Made by a program: the position numbers and the translations under genes. The notes under the pieces were generated by a model. The model was given only the letters and a program-made list of their open reading frames with translations. It did not search any database and was not told the DNA's origin. A stretch of DNA of 64,000 bases, taken from contig NZ_MQUQ01000014.1 in NCBI RefSeq assembly GCF_001953865.1, positions 242,849 through 306,848 on the forward strand, given 5' to 3'. Below are positions 31,001 through 40,001 of the stretch, piece by piece; the first letter of the stretch is position 1; each line of letters opens with the position of its first letter. Source of the stretch: Amycolatopsis coloradensis. Lineage in GTDB: Bacteria > Actinomycetota > Actinomycetes > Mycobacteriales > Pseudonocardiaceae.

Positions 31001-31503
31001 GCGGCGAGGGCCGTCCGGACGTCGAACTCGACCTGTCCGACTGTAAGAACATCCGGCTCGGGATCGTGGCCACGCGCTGGCACACGAAGATCACGAGCGC
31101 CCTGCTGGAACGCGCCCTCGCGGCGGCCAAGGTGGCCGACCTGGAGGAGGAGCCGACGGTCGTACGCGTCGCGGGCGCCGTCGAACTGCCCGTCGCCGCG
31201 CAGGCACTGGCCCGCACGCACGACGCGGTCGTCGCGCTGGGCGTGGTCATCCGGGGCGGGACCCCGCACTTCGAGTATGTCTGCGACGCGGTCACCGCGG
31301 GCCTGACCAGGGTGGCGCTCGACGAGAGCACCCCGGTCGGCAACGGTGTGCTCACCTGCGACACCGAGCAGCAGGCCCTCGACCGGTCCGGCTTGCCGGG
31401 CTCCGTCGAGGACAAGGGCTACGAAGCGACCGTCGCCGCGCTGGACGCCGCGCACGCGCTGCGAAACCTTCGCCAGCCGTGGACCGAGCGGGGTTTCGTG
31501 TGA
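30997..31503 (+). CDS. ribH: 6,7-dimethyl-8-ribityllumazine synthase
   Basis: The 168-residue capsid-forming enzyme makes the lumazine that RibE uses. IRLGIVATRWHTKITSALLE, GAVELPVAAQALA, ALGVVIRGGTPHFEYVCDAV and PVGNGVLTCDTEQQA are the conserved blocks. GTG start overlapping the ribBA stop, and its own stop overlaps the next gene. Confidence 0.95.
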
Positions 31504-31964
31504 GCGTCGAGGCGGATGTGATGACAGGGTCCGAGGTCATGGTGGTGCGGCCTCGCCGTGCCTTGGTGATGTGCTCCGTGCTGGCGGTGTTCCTGCTGGC
31601 GACGTTCGTGGTCGTCGCGGTGCTGTTGCGCGGCTCGGACACCGGCGTGATCTTCCAGCCGTCCGACCAAGCGGCGATGATCGGCATCGGGGTCCTGCTC
31701 GCGGCGGGCACGATGCTGTTCGCGACCGCGCGTCTGAAGGCCGACGCCGACGGCATCGAGGTCCGAAACGTGCTGATGACGAAGAAGTTCGCGTGGAGCG
31801 AGGTGCTTTCGGTGAGCTTCCCCGACGGCGCTTCGTGGGCGCGGCTGGAACTGCCGGACGACGAGTACTACTCGGTCATGGCCGTGCAGGCCGTGGACCG
31901 GGAACGTGCGGTGGACGCGGTGCGGGCGCTGCGGCGGCTGCACAAGGCCGCCTGGAACGGCTGA
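31500..31964 (+). CDS. Membrane protein with PH domain, riboflavin operon (Rv1417 type)
   Basis: The 154-residue protein has two transmembrane helices (LVMCSVLAVFLLATFVVVAV and MIGIGVLLAAGTMLFATARL) followed by a small PH-like domain (ADADGIEVRNVLMTKKFAWS). A similar gene follows ribH in Mycobacterium tuberculosis, so the position is conserved; function unknown. GTG 31500 overlaps the ribH stop. Confidence 0.8.
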   Translation: MSVEADVMTGSEVMVVRPRRALVMCSVLAVFLLATFVVVAVLLRGSDTGVIFQPSDQAAMIGIGVLLAAGTMLFATARLKADADGIEVRNVLMTKKFAWSEVLSVSFPDGASWARLELPDDEYYSVMAVQAVDRERAVDAVRALRRLHKAAWNG

Positions 31965-32013
31965 CGCCTTTGCCGCCTTCATAGCGTTCGGGACCTTTCA
32001 AGCCAACAGATCC

Positions 32014-32074
32014 GAAGTACGTGAAGGACCCCTTCACTGCGCTAGACGCAGTGAAGGGGTCCTTCACGTACTTC
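32014..32074. repeat. Perfect 28-bp inverted repeat, loop CTAGA (family C)
   Basis: Arms at 32014-32041 and 32047-32074 are exact reverse complements, with core GTGAAGGACCCCTTCAC, itself nearly palindromic. It separates the convergent rib operon and xthA. A diverged member is at 38978-39029. It may act as a bidirectional terminator. Confidence 0.88.
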
Positions 32075-32105
32075 AGTTGACGGACGGCACCCCGCGCCGC
32101 ATCGC

Positions 32106-32885
32106 TCAAAGCTCGAAGTCCACCACGACCGGCGCGTGGTCCGAGGAGCCCTTCCCCTTCCGCGCGTCACGGTCCACATAGGAGTCCGTCACGCCATCCG
32201 CGACACGGGCGTCGGCGTACACGAGGTCGATCCGCATTCCCTTGTTGTTCGGGAAGTTCCCGGCCCGGTAGTCCCAGTAGGTGAACGGGTGGCCGTACTT
32301 CAACGGCCGCGGGAACACGTCGGACAACCCGAGATCCCGCAGGGCCGCGAGCGCCTTTCGCTCCGGTTCGGTCACGTGTGTCGATTCGGCGAACACGCCG
32401 ATGTCCCAGACGTCCGCGTCGGTCGGCGCGATGTTGAAGTCGCCGAGCACCGCGAACGGCAAGCCGCGCGCCTGCTCCTCGCGCACCGTCGCCTCCAGTG
32501 CCGAGAGCCAGGCGAGTTTGTAGTTGTAGTGCGGGTTCTCCAGGTCCCGCCCATTGGGCACGTACACCGACCACAGCCGCACGCCGCCGCAGGTGGCGCC
32601 GATGGCCCGCGCGTCGGTCTTGTCCTCGAAGGTGGGCTCGCCGGTCAGCCCGCGCGTCACGTCCTCCAGCCCGACGCGGGACACGATGGCGACGCCGTTC
32701 CAGCGCCCGATGCCGTACGCGGCCGTCTCGTAGCCCGCCTCCCGCACGGCGTCGAACGGGAACGCCTCCGTACCGCATTTGAGTTCTTGCAGGCACAGCA
32801 CATCCGGCCGCACCGAGCCGAGCCAGTCCACCACCCTCGGCAGCCGGGGCCCGATCGAGTTCACGTTCCAGGTCGCGATCCGCAT
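32106..32885 (-). CDS. xthA: Exodeoxyribonuclease III
   Basis: This 259-residue protein of the exonuclease/endonuclease/phosphatase fold acts in base-excision repair as an AP endonuclease/3' exonuclease. MRIATWNVNSIGPRLPRVVD, CLQELKCG (metal Glu), LGDFNIAPTDADVWD and MRIDLVYA ... SSDHAPVVVDF are the conserved motifs. ATG 32885 starts the fold directly; an upstream in-frame extension is not supported. Confidence 0.94.
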   Translation of the reverse strand: MRIATWNVNSIGPRLPRVVDWLGSVRPDVLCLQELKCGTEAFPFDAVREAGYETAAYGIGRWNGVAIVSRVGLEDVTRGLTGEPTFEDKTDARAIGATCGGVRLWSVYVPNGRDLENPHYNYKLAWLSALEATVREEQARGLPFAVLGDFNIAPTDADVWDIGVFAESTHVTEPERKALAALRDLGLSDVFPRPLKYGHPFTYWDYRAGNFPNNKGMRIDLVYADARVADGVTDSYVDRDARKGKGSSDHAPVVVDFEL

Positions 32886-32927
32886 GCCCGCGAGCGTCCC
32901 ACACCCCACCGACAGGCTGACGCGAAA

Positions 32928-32964
32928 GGGCCCCTCCGAGACGGGTCGCGTCTCGGAGGGGCCC
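32928..32964 (-). terminator. 15-bp perfect hairpin after the chymotrypsin-like protease
   Basis: GGGCCCCTCCGAGAC (32928-32942) pairs perfectly with GTCTCGGAGGGGCCC (32950-32964), 15 bases beyond the protease stop. It is a convincing stem for termination although no T-run follows. Confidence 0.7.
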
Positions 32965-32979
32965 CACCGGGGTGTGAGG

Positions 32980-33717
32980 TCAGACCCCGGTGGTCGTGCG
33001 GATCCAGGAGCGCGCCGAAGCGACGCTGCCGTAGTTGTTGGTGCCGCGGACGTTCGAGCCGCTCTGGTTCTGCACGGTCGAGGCGACGCCGACCTGGACG
33101 CCGTTGGAGACCTGGGGGCCGCCCGAGTCGCCCTTCCACGCCGAACCGTTGATGCCGACGCTCTGGATGGCCGGGCCGCCGTAGGCGTCGCGCGAGGTGC
33201 CGCTGACGCGGACGTTGGCCACCTTCAGCGCCGAGGCGGGCGGACCGGTCGGGGTCTCGCGGCCCCAGCCGTACAGCTGGTTGGTGGACCCGACCGACGG
33301 GTTCGAGCCGGCCAGGGCGATCGGCGTGACGCCGGCGTCGGAGGCCAGGTGCAGCAGCGAGATGTCGGAGCCCGCCGGCGAGGACACCTTGCGGTCGACG
33401 GCGATCACGCGGCCACTCTGCAGCTGGTTGCTGCCGACGCGGACCCGCATGCCGCTGCCGTCGGAGTCGAGGCAGTGCTTGGCGGTCAGCACCCAGCGCT
33501 GCGCGATGACGCTGCCGGAGCAGTTGAACCCGTCCCACTGGCGGCCGGGGGTGTTGACGTAGACCTGGGCGCCCCAGCTCACGGTGGGGGCGGTGCCGCC
33601 GCCCACGATGTTCGGCTGGACGCCGGTGGGGGTGCCCGCGGAGGCGGCCGCTCCGGCGGTCATGGTGAGGGCTGCGGCGGCGAGGGTGGCGGCGCCCAGC
33701 GTGCGAAGACGGCTCAC
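32980..33717 (-). CDS. Secreted chymotrypsin-like (S1) serine protease
   Basis: The 245-residue precursor has a signal peptide (about residues 1-27, ending ASA) and a short propeptide before IVGGG, then the S1 triad: His in VLTAKHCLD, Asp in GSDISLLHLA and Ser in WKGDSGGP. Specificity cannot be read with certainty. GTG 33717 is chosen because it begins the signal peptide; an ATG at 33798 would add a hydrophilic stretch unlike a signal sequence. Confidence 0.92.
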   Translation of the reverse strand: MSRLRTLGAATLAAAALTMTAGAAASAGTPTGVQPNIVGGGTAPTVSWGAQVYVNTPGRQWDGFNCSGSVIAQRWVLTAKHCLDSDGSGMRVRVGSNQLQSGRVIAVDRKVSSPAGSDISLLHLASDAGVTPIALAGSNPSVGSTNQLYGWGRETPTGPPASALKVANVRVSGTSRDAYGGPAIQSVGINGSAWKGDSGGPQVSNGVQVGVASTVQNQSGSNVRGTNNYGSVASARSWIRTTTGV

Positions 33718-33942
33718 GGTGCAGGAGTCCTTTCGAGCGTCATCTGACGAAGAACCGAGTGAAAGGGAACTGGGACGGAAAGTAATCACCCGATTCACCC
33801 GCTAGGAACCAACGAACGTCGGGTCCGGCCGAATATCCGACTTAGGTCGGTATACGTAGTGAAATACGGACCGCATCGTGGTGGTCGTCACCCGGACGAG
33901 TGCTAGAGCATGGGGGCCCGTAAGACTGTCGGTGGTGCCCCA

Positions 33943-33948
33943 TAGGCT
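33943..33948 (+). promoter_or_regulatory. Putative -10 box (TAGGCT) for leaderless uvrC mRNA
   Basis: TAGGCT ends seven bases before the GTG at 33956 with no Shine-Dalgarno sequence in the spacer TGGCGGT. The 238-base gap to the divergent protease also holds the palindrome CCGACTTAGGTCGG at 33837-33850; no LexA box was recognised. Confidence 0.5.
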
Positions 33949-33955
33949 TGGCGGT

Positions 33956-35914
33956 GTGGCTGACCCGACCACCTACCGTCCCTCGCCGGGGAGCATCCCG
34001 GACGCCCCTGGCGTGTACAAATTTCGTGACGCCACGAAGAGGGTCATCTACGTCGGCAAGGCGAAAAGCCTCCGCGGCCGGCTGAACTCGTACTTCGCCG
34101 ACATCACCGGCTTGCACCCGCGCACCCGCCAGATGGTGACGACGGCGGCGAGCGTCGAGTGGACCGTCGTGGGCACCGAGGTCGAGGCGCTCCAGCTCGA
34201 GTACAACTGGATCAAGGAGTTCGACCCCCGGTTCAACGTCCGCTACCGCGACGACAAGAGCTACCCGGTCCTCGCCGTCACGATGAATGAGGAGTTCCCG
34301 CGCCTGCACGTCTACCGCGGCGCGCGCAAGAAGGGCGTGCGGTACTTCGGGCCGTACGCGCACGCTTGGGCCATCCGCGAGACGCTCGATCTGCTGCTGC
34401 GGGTCTTCCCGGCGCGCACCTGCACGGCCGGGGTCTTCAAACGGCACGGCCAGATCGGCAGGCCCTGCCTGCTCGGCTACATCGGCAAATGCTCCGCGCC
34501 GTGCGTCGGCAAGGTCTCCGCCGACGAGCACCGCGCGATCGTCGAGGACTTCTGTGACTTCCTCGCCGGCCGCACCGACGCGCTGATCCGCCGTCTCGAA
34601 CAGGAAATGGCGGCCGCGTCCGACGAGCTGGAGTTCGAGCGCGCGGCCCGGTTGCGTGACGACCTCGGCGCGCTCCGGCGCGCGATGGAGAAGCAGGCGG
34701 TGGTGCTCGGCGACGGTACGGACGCCGACGTCGTCGCCTTCGCCCACGACGAACTCGAAGCCGCGGTCCAGGTCTTCCACGTGCGCGGCGGCCGGGTCCG
34801 CGGCCAGCGCGGGTGGGTGATCGACAAGGCCGAGGAGATGGACGTCAAGGACCTCGTCGACCACTTCCTCACGCAGTTCTACGGCGAAGAGGCCGAACGC
34901 GCGGACGACCCCGACCTCGGGTCGCCGGTGCCGCGTGAGGTGCTCGTGCCCGAACTGCCCGCCGACGCCGAGGCGGTGGGCGAGTGGCTTTCCGGGCTGC
35001 GCGGGTCGAGGGTGAGCCTGCGGGTGCCGCAGCGCGGCGACAAACGCGCGCTCGCGGAGACGGTGACACGTAACGCAGGCGAGGCCTTCACCCAGCACAA
35101 ACTGCGCCGTGCCGGTGATCTCACCGCGCGGTCGGCGGCGTTGGCCGAACTACAGGACTACCTGGCGCTGGAGACCGCGCCGCTGCGCATCGAATGCGTC
35201 GACATCAGCCATATCCAGGGCAGTGACGTGGTCGCGTCGCTCGTGGTGTTCGAGGACGGCGTCCCGCGCAAGTCCGAGTATCGGCGATTCGCGCTGCGCG
35301 AGGCCGCGGAGGAAGGCGACGTCGCGTCGATCGCCGAGGTCGTCCGCCGCCGTTTTTCCCGCTACCTCAAGGAAACGGCCGAAGACGCACCGGTCGACCC
35401 GGACCGCCCCGGCATCGACCCGGAGACCGGCAAGCCACGCAAGTTCGCCTACGCGCCGAACCTGCTCGTCGTCGACGGCGCGGGCCCGCAGGCCACCGCG
35501 GCCGCGGACGTGCTCTCGGAACTCGGCTTCACCGACCTGGTCGTGGTCGGCCTGGCGAAGCGGCTGGAGGAGGTGTGGCTGCCGGGCGATCCCGATCCGG
35601 TGATCCTGCCGCGCACCTCCGACGCGTTGTATCTGCTCCAGCGGCTGCGCGACGAGGCGCACCGGTTCGCCATCCGGTACCACCGGGAGAAGCGCTCCAA
35701 GCGGATGCAGGTGTCCGCATTGGACGGTGTGCCCGGGCTGGGGCAGGCTCGGCGTACCGCGCTGATCAAGCATTTCGGCTCGGTGCGGAAACTCCGCGAA
35801 GCAAGGATCGAGGAGATCGAGGCGGTGCCCGGCTTCGGCAGGCGCACCGCGGAGGCGGTCGTCGCGGCGCTCGCAGGGGAGCAGCCACAGACGGCGGGGG
35901 AGTCCAGTACGTGA
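33956..35914 (+). CDS. uvrC: UvrABC excinuclease subunit C
   Basis: The 652-residue nuclease makes both incisions in nucleotide excision repair. The N-terminal GIY-YIG domain has PGVYKFRDATKRVIYVGKA; a UVR (UvrB-binding) motif lies near LEFERAARLRDDLGALRRAM; the RNase H-like domain has RIECVDISHIQGSDVVASLV and VVDGAGPQATAAADVL; two HhH motifs close the protein (LDGVPGLGQARRTALIKHFG). The GTG at 33956 follows a leaderless-type -10 box. Confidence 0.95.
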   Translation: MADPTTYRPSPGSIPDAPGVYKFRDATKRVIYVGKAKSLRGRLNSYFADITGLHPRTRQMVTTAASVEWTVVGTEVEALQLEYNWIKEFDPRFNVRYRDDKSYPVLAVTMNEEFPRLHVYRGARKKGVRYFGPYAHAWAIRETLDLLLRVFPARTCTAGVFKRHGQIGRPCLLGYIGKCSAPCVGKVSADEHRAIVEDFCDFLAGRTDALIRRLEQEMAAASDELEFERAARLRDDLGALRRAMEKQAVVLGDGTDADVVAFAHDELEAAVQVFHVRGGRVRGQRGWVIDKAEEMDVKDLVDHFLTQFYGEEAERADDPDLGSPVPREVLVPELPADAEAVGEWLSGLRGSRVSLRVPQRGDKRALAETVTRNAGEAFTQHKLRRAGDLTARSAALAELQDYLALETAPLRIECVDISHIQGSDVVASLVVFEDGVPRKSEYRRFALREAAEEGDVASIAEVVRRRFSRYLKETAEDAPVDPDRPGIDPETGKPRKFAYAPNLLVVDGAGPQATAAADVLSELGFTDLVVVGLAKRLEEVWLPGDPDPVILPRTSDALYLLQRLRDEAHRFAIRYHREKRSKRMQVSALDGVPGLGQARRTALIKHFGSVRKLREARIEEIEAVPGFGRRTAEAVVAALAGEQPQTAGESST

Positions 35915-35931
35915 TCGGGGAAAGGACCATC

Positions 35932-36822
35932 GTGAGTGCGCAAGAAGAAGGCCGCGGTTCCGGAATGGAGGTCGCGGTCGTCTCCGGGCTGTCCGGGGCG
36001 GGCCGCAGTACCGCCGCGAAATGCCTGGAGGACCTGGGCTGGTTCGTGGTGGACAACCTGCCGCCCGAACTGATCGCCACCATGGTCGAGCTGGGCGCGC
36101 AGGCGCGGGGCGCGATCACCAAGGTCGCGGTCGTGATGGACGTGCGGTCGCGCGCGTTCACCGACGACCTGGCGTCGGTCATCAAGGACCTCGACGCCCG
36201 CGGGTACAAGCCGCGCGTGCTGTTCCTGGAGGCGACCGACGCGGTGCTGGTGCGCCGGTTCGAGGCCGTCCGCCGCGGGCACCCGATGCAGGGCGACGGC
36301 AGGCTCGCCGACGGCATCACCGCCGAGCGCACGCTGCTGGAGCCGCTGCGCGAAGAGGCGGACCTCGTGCTCGACACGTCGTCGCTCTCGGTGCACGACC
36401 TGCGGGCCAAGATCGAGGACGCGTTCGGCTCCGAGGCCGGCACGCAGACCCGCGTCACCGTGCTCTCGTTCGGTTACAAGTACGGCCTGCCGATGGACGC
36501 GGATCTGGTGATGGACGTCCGGTTCCTGCCGAACCCGTTCTGGATCCCGGAACTGCGCGACCACACCGGTCTCGAGGGCGAGGTCCGCAACTACGTGCTC
36601 AGCCAGGAGGGCGCGGACGAGTTCCTCGACCGCTACCACCAGCTGCTGCGCCTGATCGGCGCGGGTTACAAGCGCGAGGGCAAGCGGTACCTGACGCTGG
36701 CCGTCGGCTGCACGGGCGGAAAGCACCGCAGTGTCGCCATTTCCGAGGAGCTCGCCCAGCGTCTGTCCAATGAGGACGGTATGGCCGTGAAGGTGGTGCA
36801 CCGCGACCTTGGCCGCGAGTAG
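35932..36822 (+). CDS. rapZ: RapZ-family nucleotide-binding protein
   Basis: The 296-residue protein has a P-loop VVSGLSGAGRSTAAKCLEDL at the N-terminus, DNLPPELI, LFLEATDAVLVRRFE and the C-terminal GCTGGKHRSVAISEELA block conserved in RapZ/YvcJ. In enteric bacteria RapZ directs GlmZ RNA decay; the actinobacterial role is less clear. GTG 35932 follows GGGGAAAGGA at good distance and is preferred over GTG 35911, which overlaps the uvrC stop. It forms a conserved cluster with yvcK and whiA. Confidence 0.92.
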   Translation: MSAQEEGRGSGMEVAVVSGLSGAGRSTAAKCLEDLGWFVVDNLPPELIATMVELGAQARGAITKVAVVMDVRSRAFTDDLASVIKDLDARGYKPRVLFLEATDAVLVRRFEAVRRGHPMQGDGRLADGITAERTLLEPLREEADLVLDTSSLSVHDLRAKIEDAFGSEAGTQTRVTVLSFGYKYGLPMDADLVMDVRFLPNPFWIPELRDHTGLEGEVRNYVLSQEGADEFLDRYHQLLRLIGAGYKREGKRYLTLAVGCTGGKHRSVAISEELAQRLSNEDGMAVKVVHRDLGRE

Positions 36823-37813
36823 CGACCCGCGCGCGGTCGCCTTGGGTGGCGGGCACGGCCTGCACGCCACCCTCACCGCGTTGCGCCGGGTGACCTCGCA
36901 GGTCACCGCCGTGGTCACCGTCGCGGACGACGGGGGCTCGTCCGGCAGGCTGCGCCGGGAACTCGGCCTGCTGCCGCCGGGCGACCTGCGGCAGGCGTTC
37001 GCCGCGTTCGCCGCCGAAGACGGCGGGATCCTGTGGGCGGAGGTGTTCCAGCACCGCTTCGGCGGCGACGGCGCGCTCGCCGGGCACGCGGTCGGGAACC
37101 TGTTGCTGGCCGGGCTGTTCGAGGTGCTCGGCGATCCGGTCGCCGCGCTCGACGAGGCGAGCAGGCTGATGGGCATCTCCGGCCGGGTCCTGCCGATGTC
37201 ACCCGAACCGCTGGAAATCCAAGGTGAGGTTTCGGGTCTGGACGCCGAGAATCCCGAAGCGTTCCGGCGGATCCGCGGTCAAGTGGCGGTGGCGACGACG
37301 CCGGGACAGGTGCACCGGATCAGCCTGCACCCGGCAGGACAGGCCGACCGGCCGCCGCGGGGATGCCCCGAGGCGATCGAAGCCGTGCTCGAAGCGGACG
37401 TCGTGTTCCTCGGCCCGGGGTCGTGGTTCACCAGCGTGCTGCCGCATCTGCTGGTGCCGGATCTGCACGACGCGCTGCTCCGGACGGACGCCACGAAGGT
37501 CGTCATCCTCAATCTGATCCCCCAACCGGGGGAGACGGCGGGATTCTCTCCGGAGAAGCATTTGGACGTACTCTTCGAACACGCCCCGGAACTGCGGGTG
37601 GACGCGGTCATCGCGGACCGGGACTCGGTGCCCTCACCAGCCCGGTTACGGGAGGCGGCCGGGAGACTCGGCGCGCAGGCGTTGCTGGGGGCGGTGGCTG
37701 ACCCGGTCGTGACGGGGCGGCATGATCCTGATGCGCTCGCGGGCTGTATGCGGGACGCTCTCGGTCTCACCGGGGGAGGAGCTGAAGGTATGGAGGGGCA
37801 GCGATGGCGATGA
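36809..37813 (+). CDS. yvcK: YvcK/CofD-like gluconeogenesis factor
   Basis: The 334-residue protein has the GGGHGLHATLTALRR nucleotide-binding start, VTVADDGGSSGRLRRELG and LPPGDLRQ, the signatures of the YvcK (CuvA) family, which binds UDP-sugars and affects carbon flux and cell-wall synthesis. The start is TTG at 36809, overlapping the end of rapZ by 14 bases; no other start lies before the conserved glycine motif. Its 3' end overlaps whiA by 10 bases. Confidence 0.9.
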   Translation: MAASSDPRAVALGGGHGLHATLTALRRVTSQVTAVVTVADDGGSSGRLRRELGLLPPGDLRQAFAAFAAEDGGILWAEVFQHRFGGDGALAGHAVGNLLLAGLFEVLGDPVAALDEASRLMGISGRVLPMSPEPLEIQGEVSGLDAENPEAFRRIRGQVAVATTPGQVHRISLHPAGQADRPPRGCPEAIEAVLEADVVFLGPGSWFTSVLPHLLVPDLHDALLRTDATKVVILNLIPQPGETAGFSPEKHLDVLFEHAPELRVDAVIADRDSVPSPARLREAAGRLGAQALLGAVADPVVTGRHDPDALAGCMRDALGLTGGGAEGMEGQRWR

Positions 37814-38793
37814 CCGCCGCCGTGAAGGACGAGCTGAGCCGGCTGGAGATCACCAAGATCGGCCCGCGCCGCGCGGAGGTCGCGTCGATGCTGCGATTCG
37901 CGGGAGGGCTGCACATCGTGGCCGGCCGCGTCGTGGTGGAGGCCGAACTCGACACCGGTTCGGTGGCGAGGCGGCTGCGCAAGGAGATCCACGAACTGTA
38001 CGGACACCAGTCCGACGTCCACGTCATCTCGTCGAGCGGGCTGCGCAAGGGGACGCGGTACGTCGTACGGGTGGTCAAGGACGGCGAAGGCCTCGCGAGG
38101 CAGACCGGCCTGATCGACCAGCGTGGCCGTCCGGTGCGCGGGCTGCCCGCCGCCGTCGTGTCCGGCGGTGTCGCCGACGCGGAAGCCGCCTGGCGTGGCG
38201 CGTTCCTGGCGCACGGTTCGCTCACCGAACCCGGCCGCTCGTCGTCGCTCGAAGTCACCTGCCCCGGACCCGAAGCCGCGCTGGCGCTCGTCGGTGCCGC
38301 CCGGCGGATGGGCATCCAGGCGAAGTCGCGTGAGGTCCGCGGCGCGGACCGCGTCGTCGTGCGTGACGGCGACGCCATCGGTGCCCTGCTGACCCGTCTC
38401 GGCGCCCACACGAGTGTGCTCGCGTGGGAAGAGCGGCGGATGCGCCGTGAGGTGCGCGCCACCGCGAACCGGCTGGCGAACTTCGACGACGCCAACCTGC
38501 GGCGTTCGGCTCGCGCGGCCGTCGCGGCGGCGGCCAGGGTCGAGCGGGCACTGGACATCCTCGGCGAATCCGCCCCGGACCATCTGTTGGCCGCGGGCAA
38601 ACTGCGGCTGTCGAACCGGCAGGCCTCGCTCGAGGAACTGGGCCAGTTGTCCGAGCCGCAGATGACCAAGGACGCCGTCGCCGGCCGGATCCGCCGCCTG
38701 CTGGCGATGGCCGACAAGAAGGCGAAGGAACAGGGCATCCCGGACACCGAATCCGCCGTCACCCCGGACATGCTGGAAGAAGACGAAGCCTGA
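37804..38793 (+). CDS. whiA: WhiA sporulation/cell-division transcription regulator
   Basis: The 329-residue protein has the N-terminal LAGLIDADG-homing-endonuclease-like domain (MTAAVKDELSRLEITKIGPR ... EVASMLRFAGGLHI) and a C-terminal HTH (LRLSNRQASLEELGQLSEPQMTKDAVAGRIRRL in part). WhiA activates ftsZ and other division genes during sporulation in Streptomyces. Together with BldD at the left edge it supports a developmentally complex actinomycete. ATG start overlapping yvcK. Confidence 0.95.
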   Translation: MAMTAAVKDELSRLEITKIGPRRAEVASMLRFAGGLHIVAGRVVVEAELDTGSVARRLRKEIHELYGHQSDVHVISSSGLRKGTRYVVRVVKDGEGLARQTGLIDQRGRPVRGLPAAVVSGGVADAEAAWRGAFLAHGSLTEPGRSSSLEVTCPGPEAALALVGAARRMGIQAKSREVRGADRVVVRDGDAIGALLTRLGAHTSVLAWEERRMRREVRATANRLANFDDANLRRSARAAVAAAARVERALDILGESAPDHLLAAGKLRLSNRQASLEELGQLSEPQMTKDAVAGRIRRLLAMADKKAKEQGIPDTESAVTPDMLEEDEA

Positions 38794-38799
38794 CCCCTC

Positions 38800-38863
38800 C
38801 GCGATTAGTCCTCTGGTTGCGGTCGTTGCACACGCATCGATCGCAACTAGAGGACTAATTGCG
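38800..38863. repeat. Imperfect 26-bp inverted repeat (family A, diverged)
   Basis: Arms 38800-38825 and 38838-38863 pair with three mismatches and contain TTAGTCCTCTGGTTGCG / CGCAACTAGAGGACTAA, the core of family A. It is the first of three different inverted repeats stacked in the 254-base gap between convergent whiA and the toroid gene. Confidence 0.8.
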
Positions 38864-38894
38864 GGTAGGGCAAAGGTGTTACGAGGTCGGGCGT

Positions 38895-38947
38895 GGCGCG
38901 AAAGCCACTTTCGGGACGTCAGACGTCGCGAAAGTGGCTTTCGCGAC
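38895..38947. repeat. Imperfect 26-bp inverted repeat (family B)
   Basis: Arms 38895-38920 and 38922-38947 pair with two mismatches around the core GCGAAAGCCACTTTCG. A near-identical copy is at 48235-48287. Confidence 0.82.
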
Positions 38948-38977
38948 ATGATCGCCGGCTGGGAAGACTCTCGCCGG

Positions 38978-39029
38978 GTTGTGAAGGGCTCCTTGCCTAC
39001 CCTGAGGTAGCGAAGGAGCTCTTCACGAC
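38978..39029. repeat. Imperfect 24-bp inverted repeat (family C, diverged)
   Basis: Arms 38978-39001 and 39006-39029 pair with four mismatches, with core GTGAAGGGCTCCTTG / GAAGGAGCTCTTCAC, related to the perfect element at 32014-32074. Confidence 0.78.
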
Positions 39030-39047
39030 GCTTTGACTTTCGGCTCA

Positions 39048-40001
39048 CTAGATGCGCTGCTCACCGAAGATTTCGCAGGTGGCTGGGTCGCCATCGAGCG
39101 CGGCGGTGGCGAGGAGGACGGCACCCGAGGTCCACGTAGTGCGCTCGTCCGGCCAGAACTCCTCGTCCGCGAACTGGTATCCGGTCCAGTACGAGCCGTC
39201 GTCGTGCTTGAGCCGGGCCACCCAGGCGAGGAGTTCGCCCGCGCGGACACGATCTCCGCGAGCGGCGAGAGTCAGCGCCAGTTCGGCGGTTTCCCCGCCG
39301 GTGACCCACGGTTCATGGCGCACACATCGCACCCCGAGCCCGGGTTCGACGAACCGGTCCCAGCCCGCCGCCAGCCGCGCCGCGGCGTCGGCGCCGGTCA
39401 CCACGGAGCCCAGAACCGGGTAGTACCAATCCATCGCGTGCGGTTTCGGGAGGAACAGCCGCGGCTCGTCGCGCAGGGCCACCCGGAGCCGGCGTGCCGC
39501 GTCTCGCCACTGTGGACGGTCCAGCCCTCGCACGGACGCGAGCGCCAGGGCCTGGGTCAGCGCGTGGTGGATGCTGCTGCTTCCGGTGACCAGCCGGACC
39601 TCGGGGTCGTCCCGCCAGGCGATGGCGCCCGACGGTTGCTGCCGCCGCAGAACGGCGTCGGCGGCCCTGTCCACGACCGGCCACATCCGGTCCAGCCAGG
39701 CGTGGTCCCCGGTCACCAGGAAATGATGCCGGACGCCGACGGCCACGTAGGCGGTGAAATTAGTGTCCATAGTGGACAGTTTGGGTCCACCGTCGCGATA
39801 CTCGGCCGCCCATGAGCCGTCGGGGCGCTGGTTCCGCAGAAGCCAGTCGTAGGCGGCTTCGGCCTCCGTGCGCCGCCCTGCCGCGTCCAGGCCCATCGCG
39901 GCTTCGATGTGGTTCCAGGGATCGAGATAGCCGCCCGCTCGCCAGGGGATCGCGCCGTCCGTGCGCTGCACGGCGGCGATCGTGGCCGCGGTGGCCTTCA
40001 C
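39048..40001 (-). CDS. Alpha/alpha-toroid (six-hairpin glycosidase / prenyltransferase-like) protein
   Basis: The 317-residue protein consists of repeated helical hairpins with TDGAIPWRAGGYLDPWNHIE, YDWLLRNQRPDGSWAAEYRD, PSGAIAWRDDP and KHDDGSYWTGYQF, the Gly-Ser/Ala-Trp motif of the six-hairpin toroid superfamily. Whether it is a hydrolase or a scaffold cannot be told. There is no signal peptide, so it is cytoplasmic. Its start overlaps the methyltransferase stop (ATGA), placing it last in the operon. Confidence 0.7.
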   Translation of the reverse strand: MKATAATIAAVQRTDGAIPWRAGGYLDPWNHIEAAMGLDAAGRRTEAEAAYDWLLRNQRPDGSWAAEYRDGGPKLSTMDTNFTAYVAVGVRHHFLVTGDHAWLDRMWPVVDRAADAVLRRQQPSGAIAWRDDPEVRLVTGSSSIHHALTQALALASVRGLDRPQWRDAARRLRVALRDEPRLFLPKPHAMDWYYPVLGSVVTGADAAARLAAGWDRFVEPGLGVRCVRHEPWVTGGETAELALTLAARGDRVRAGELLAWVARLKHDDGSYWTGYQFADEEFWPDERTTWTSGAVLLATAALDGDPATCEIFGEQRI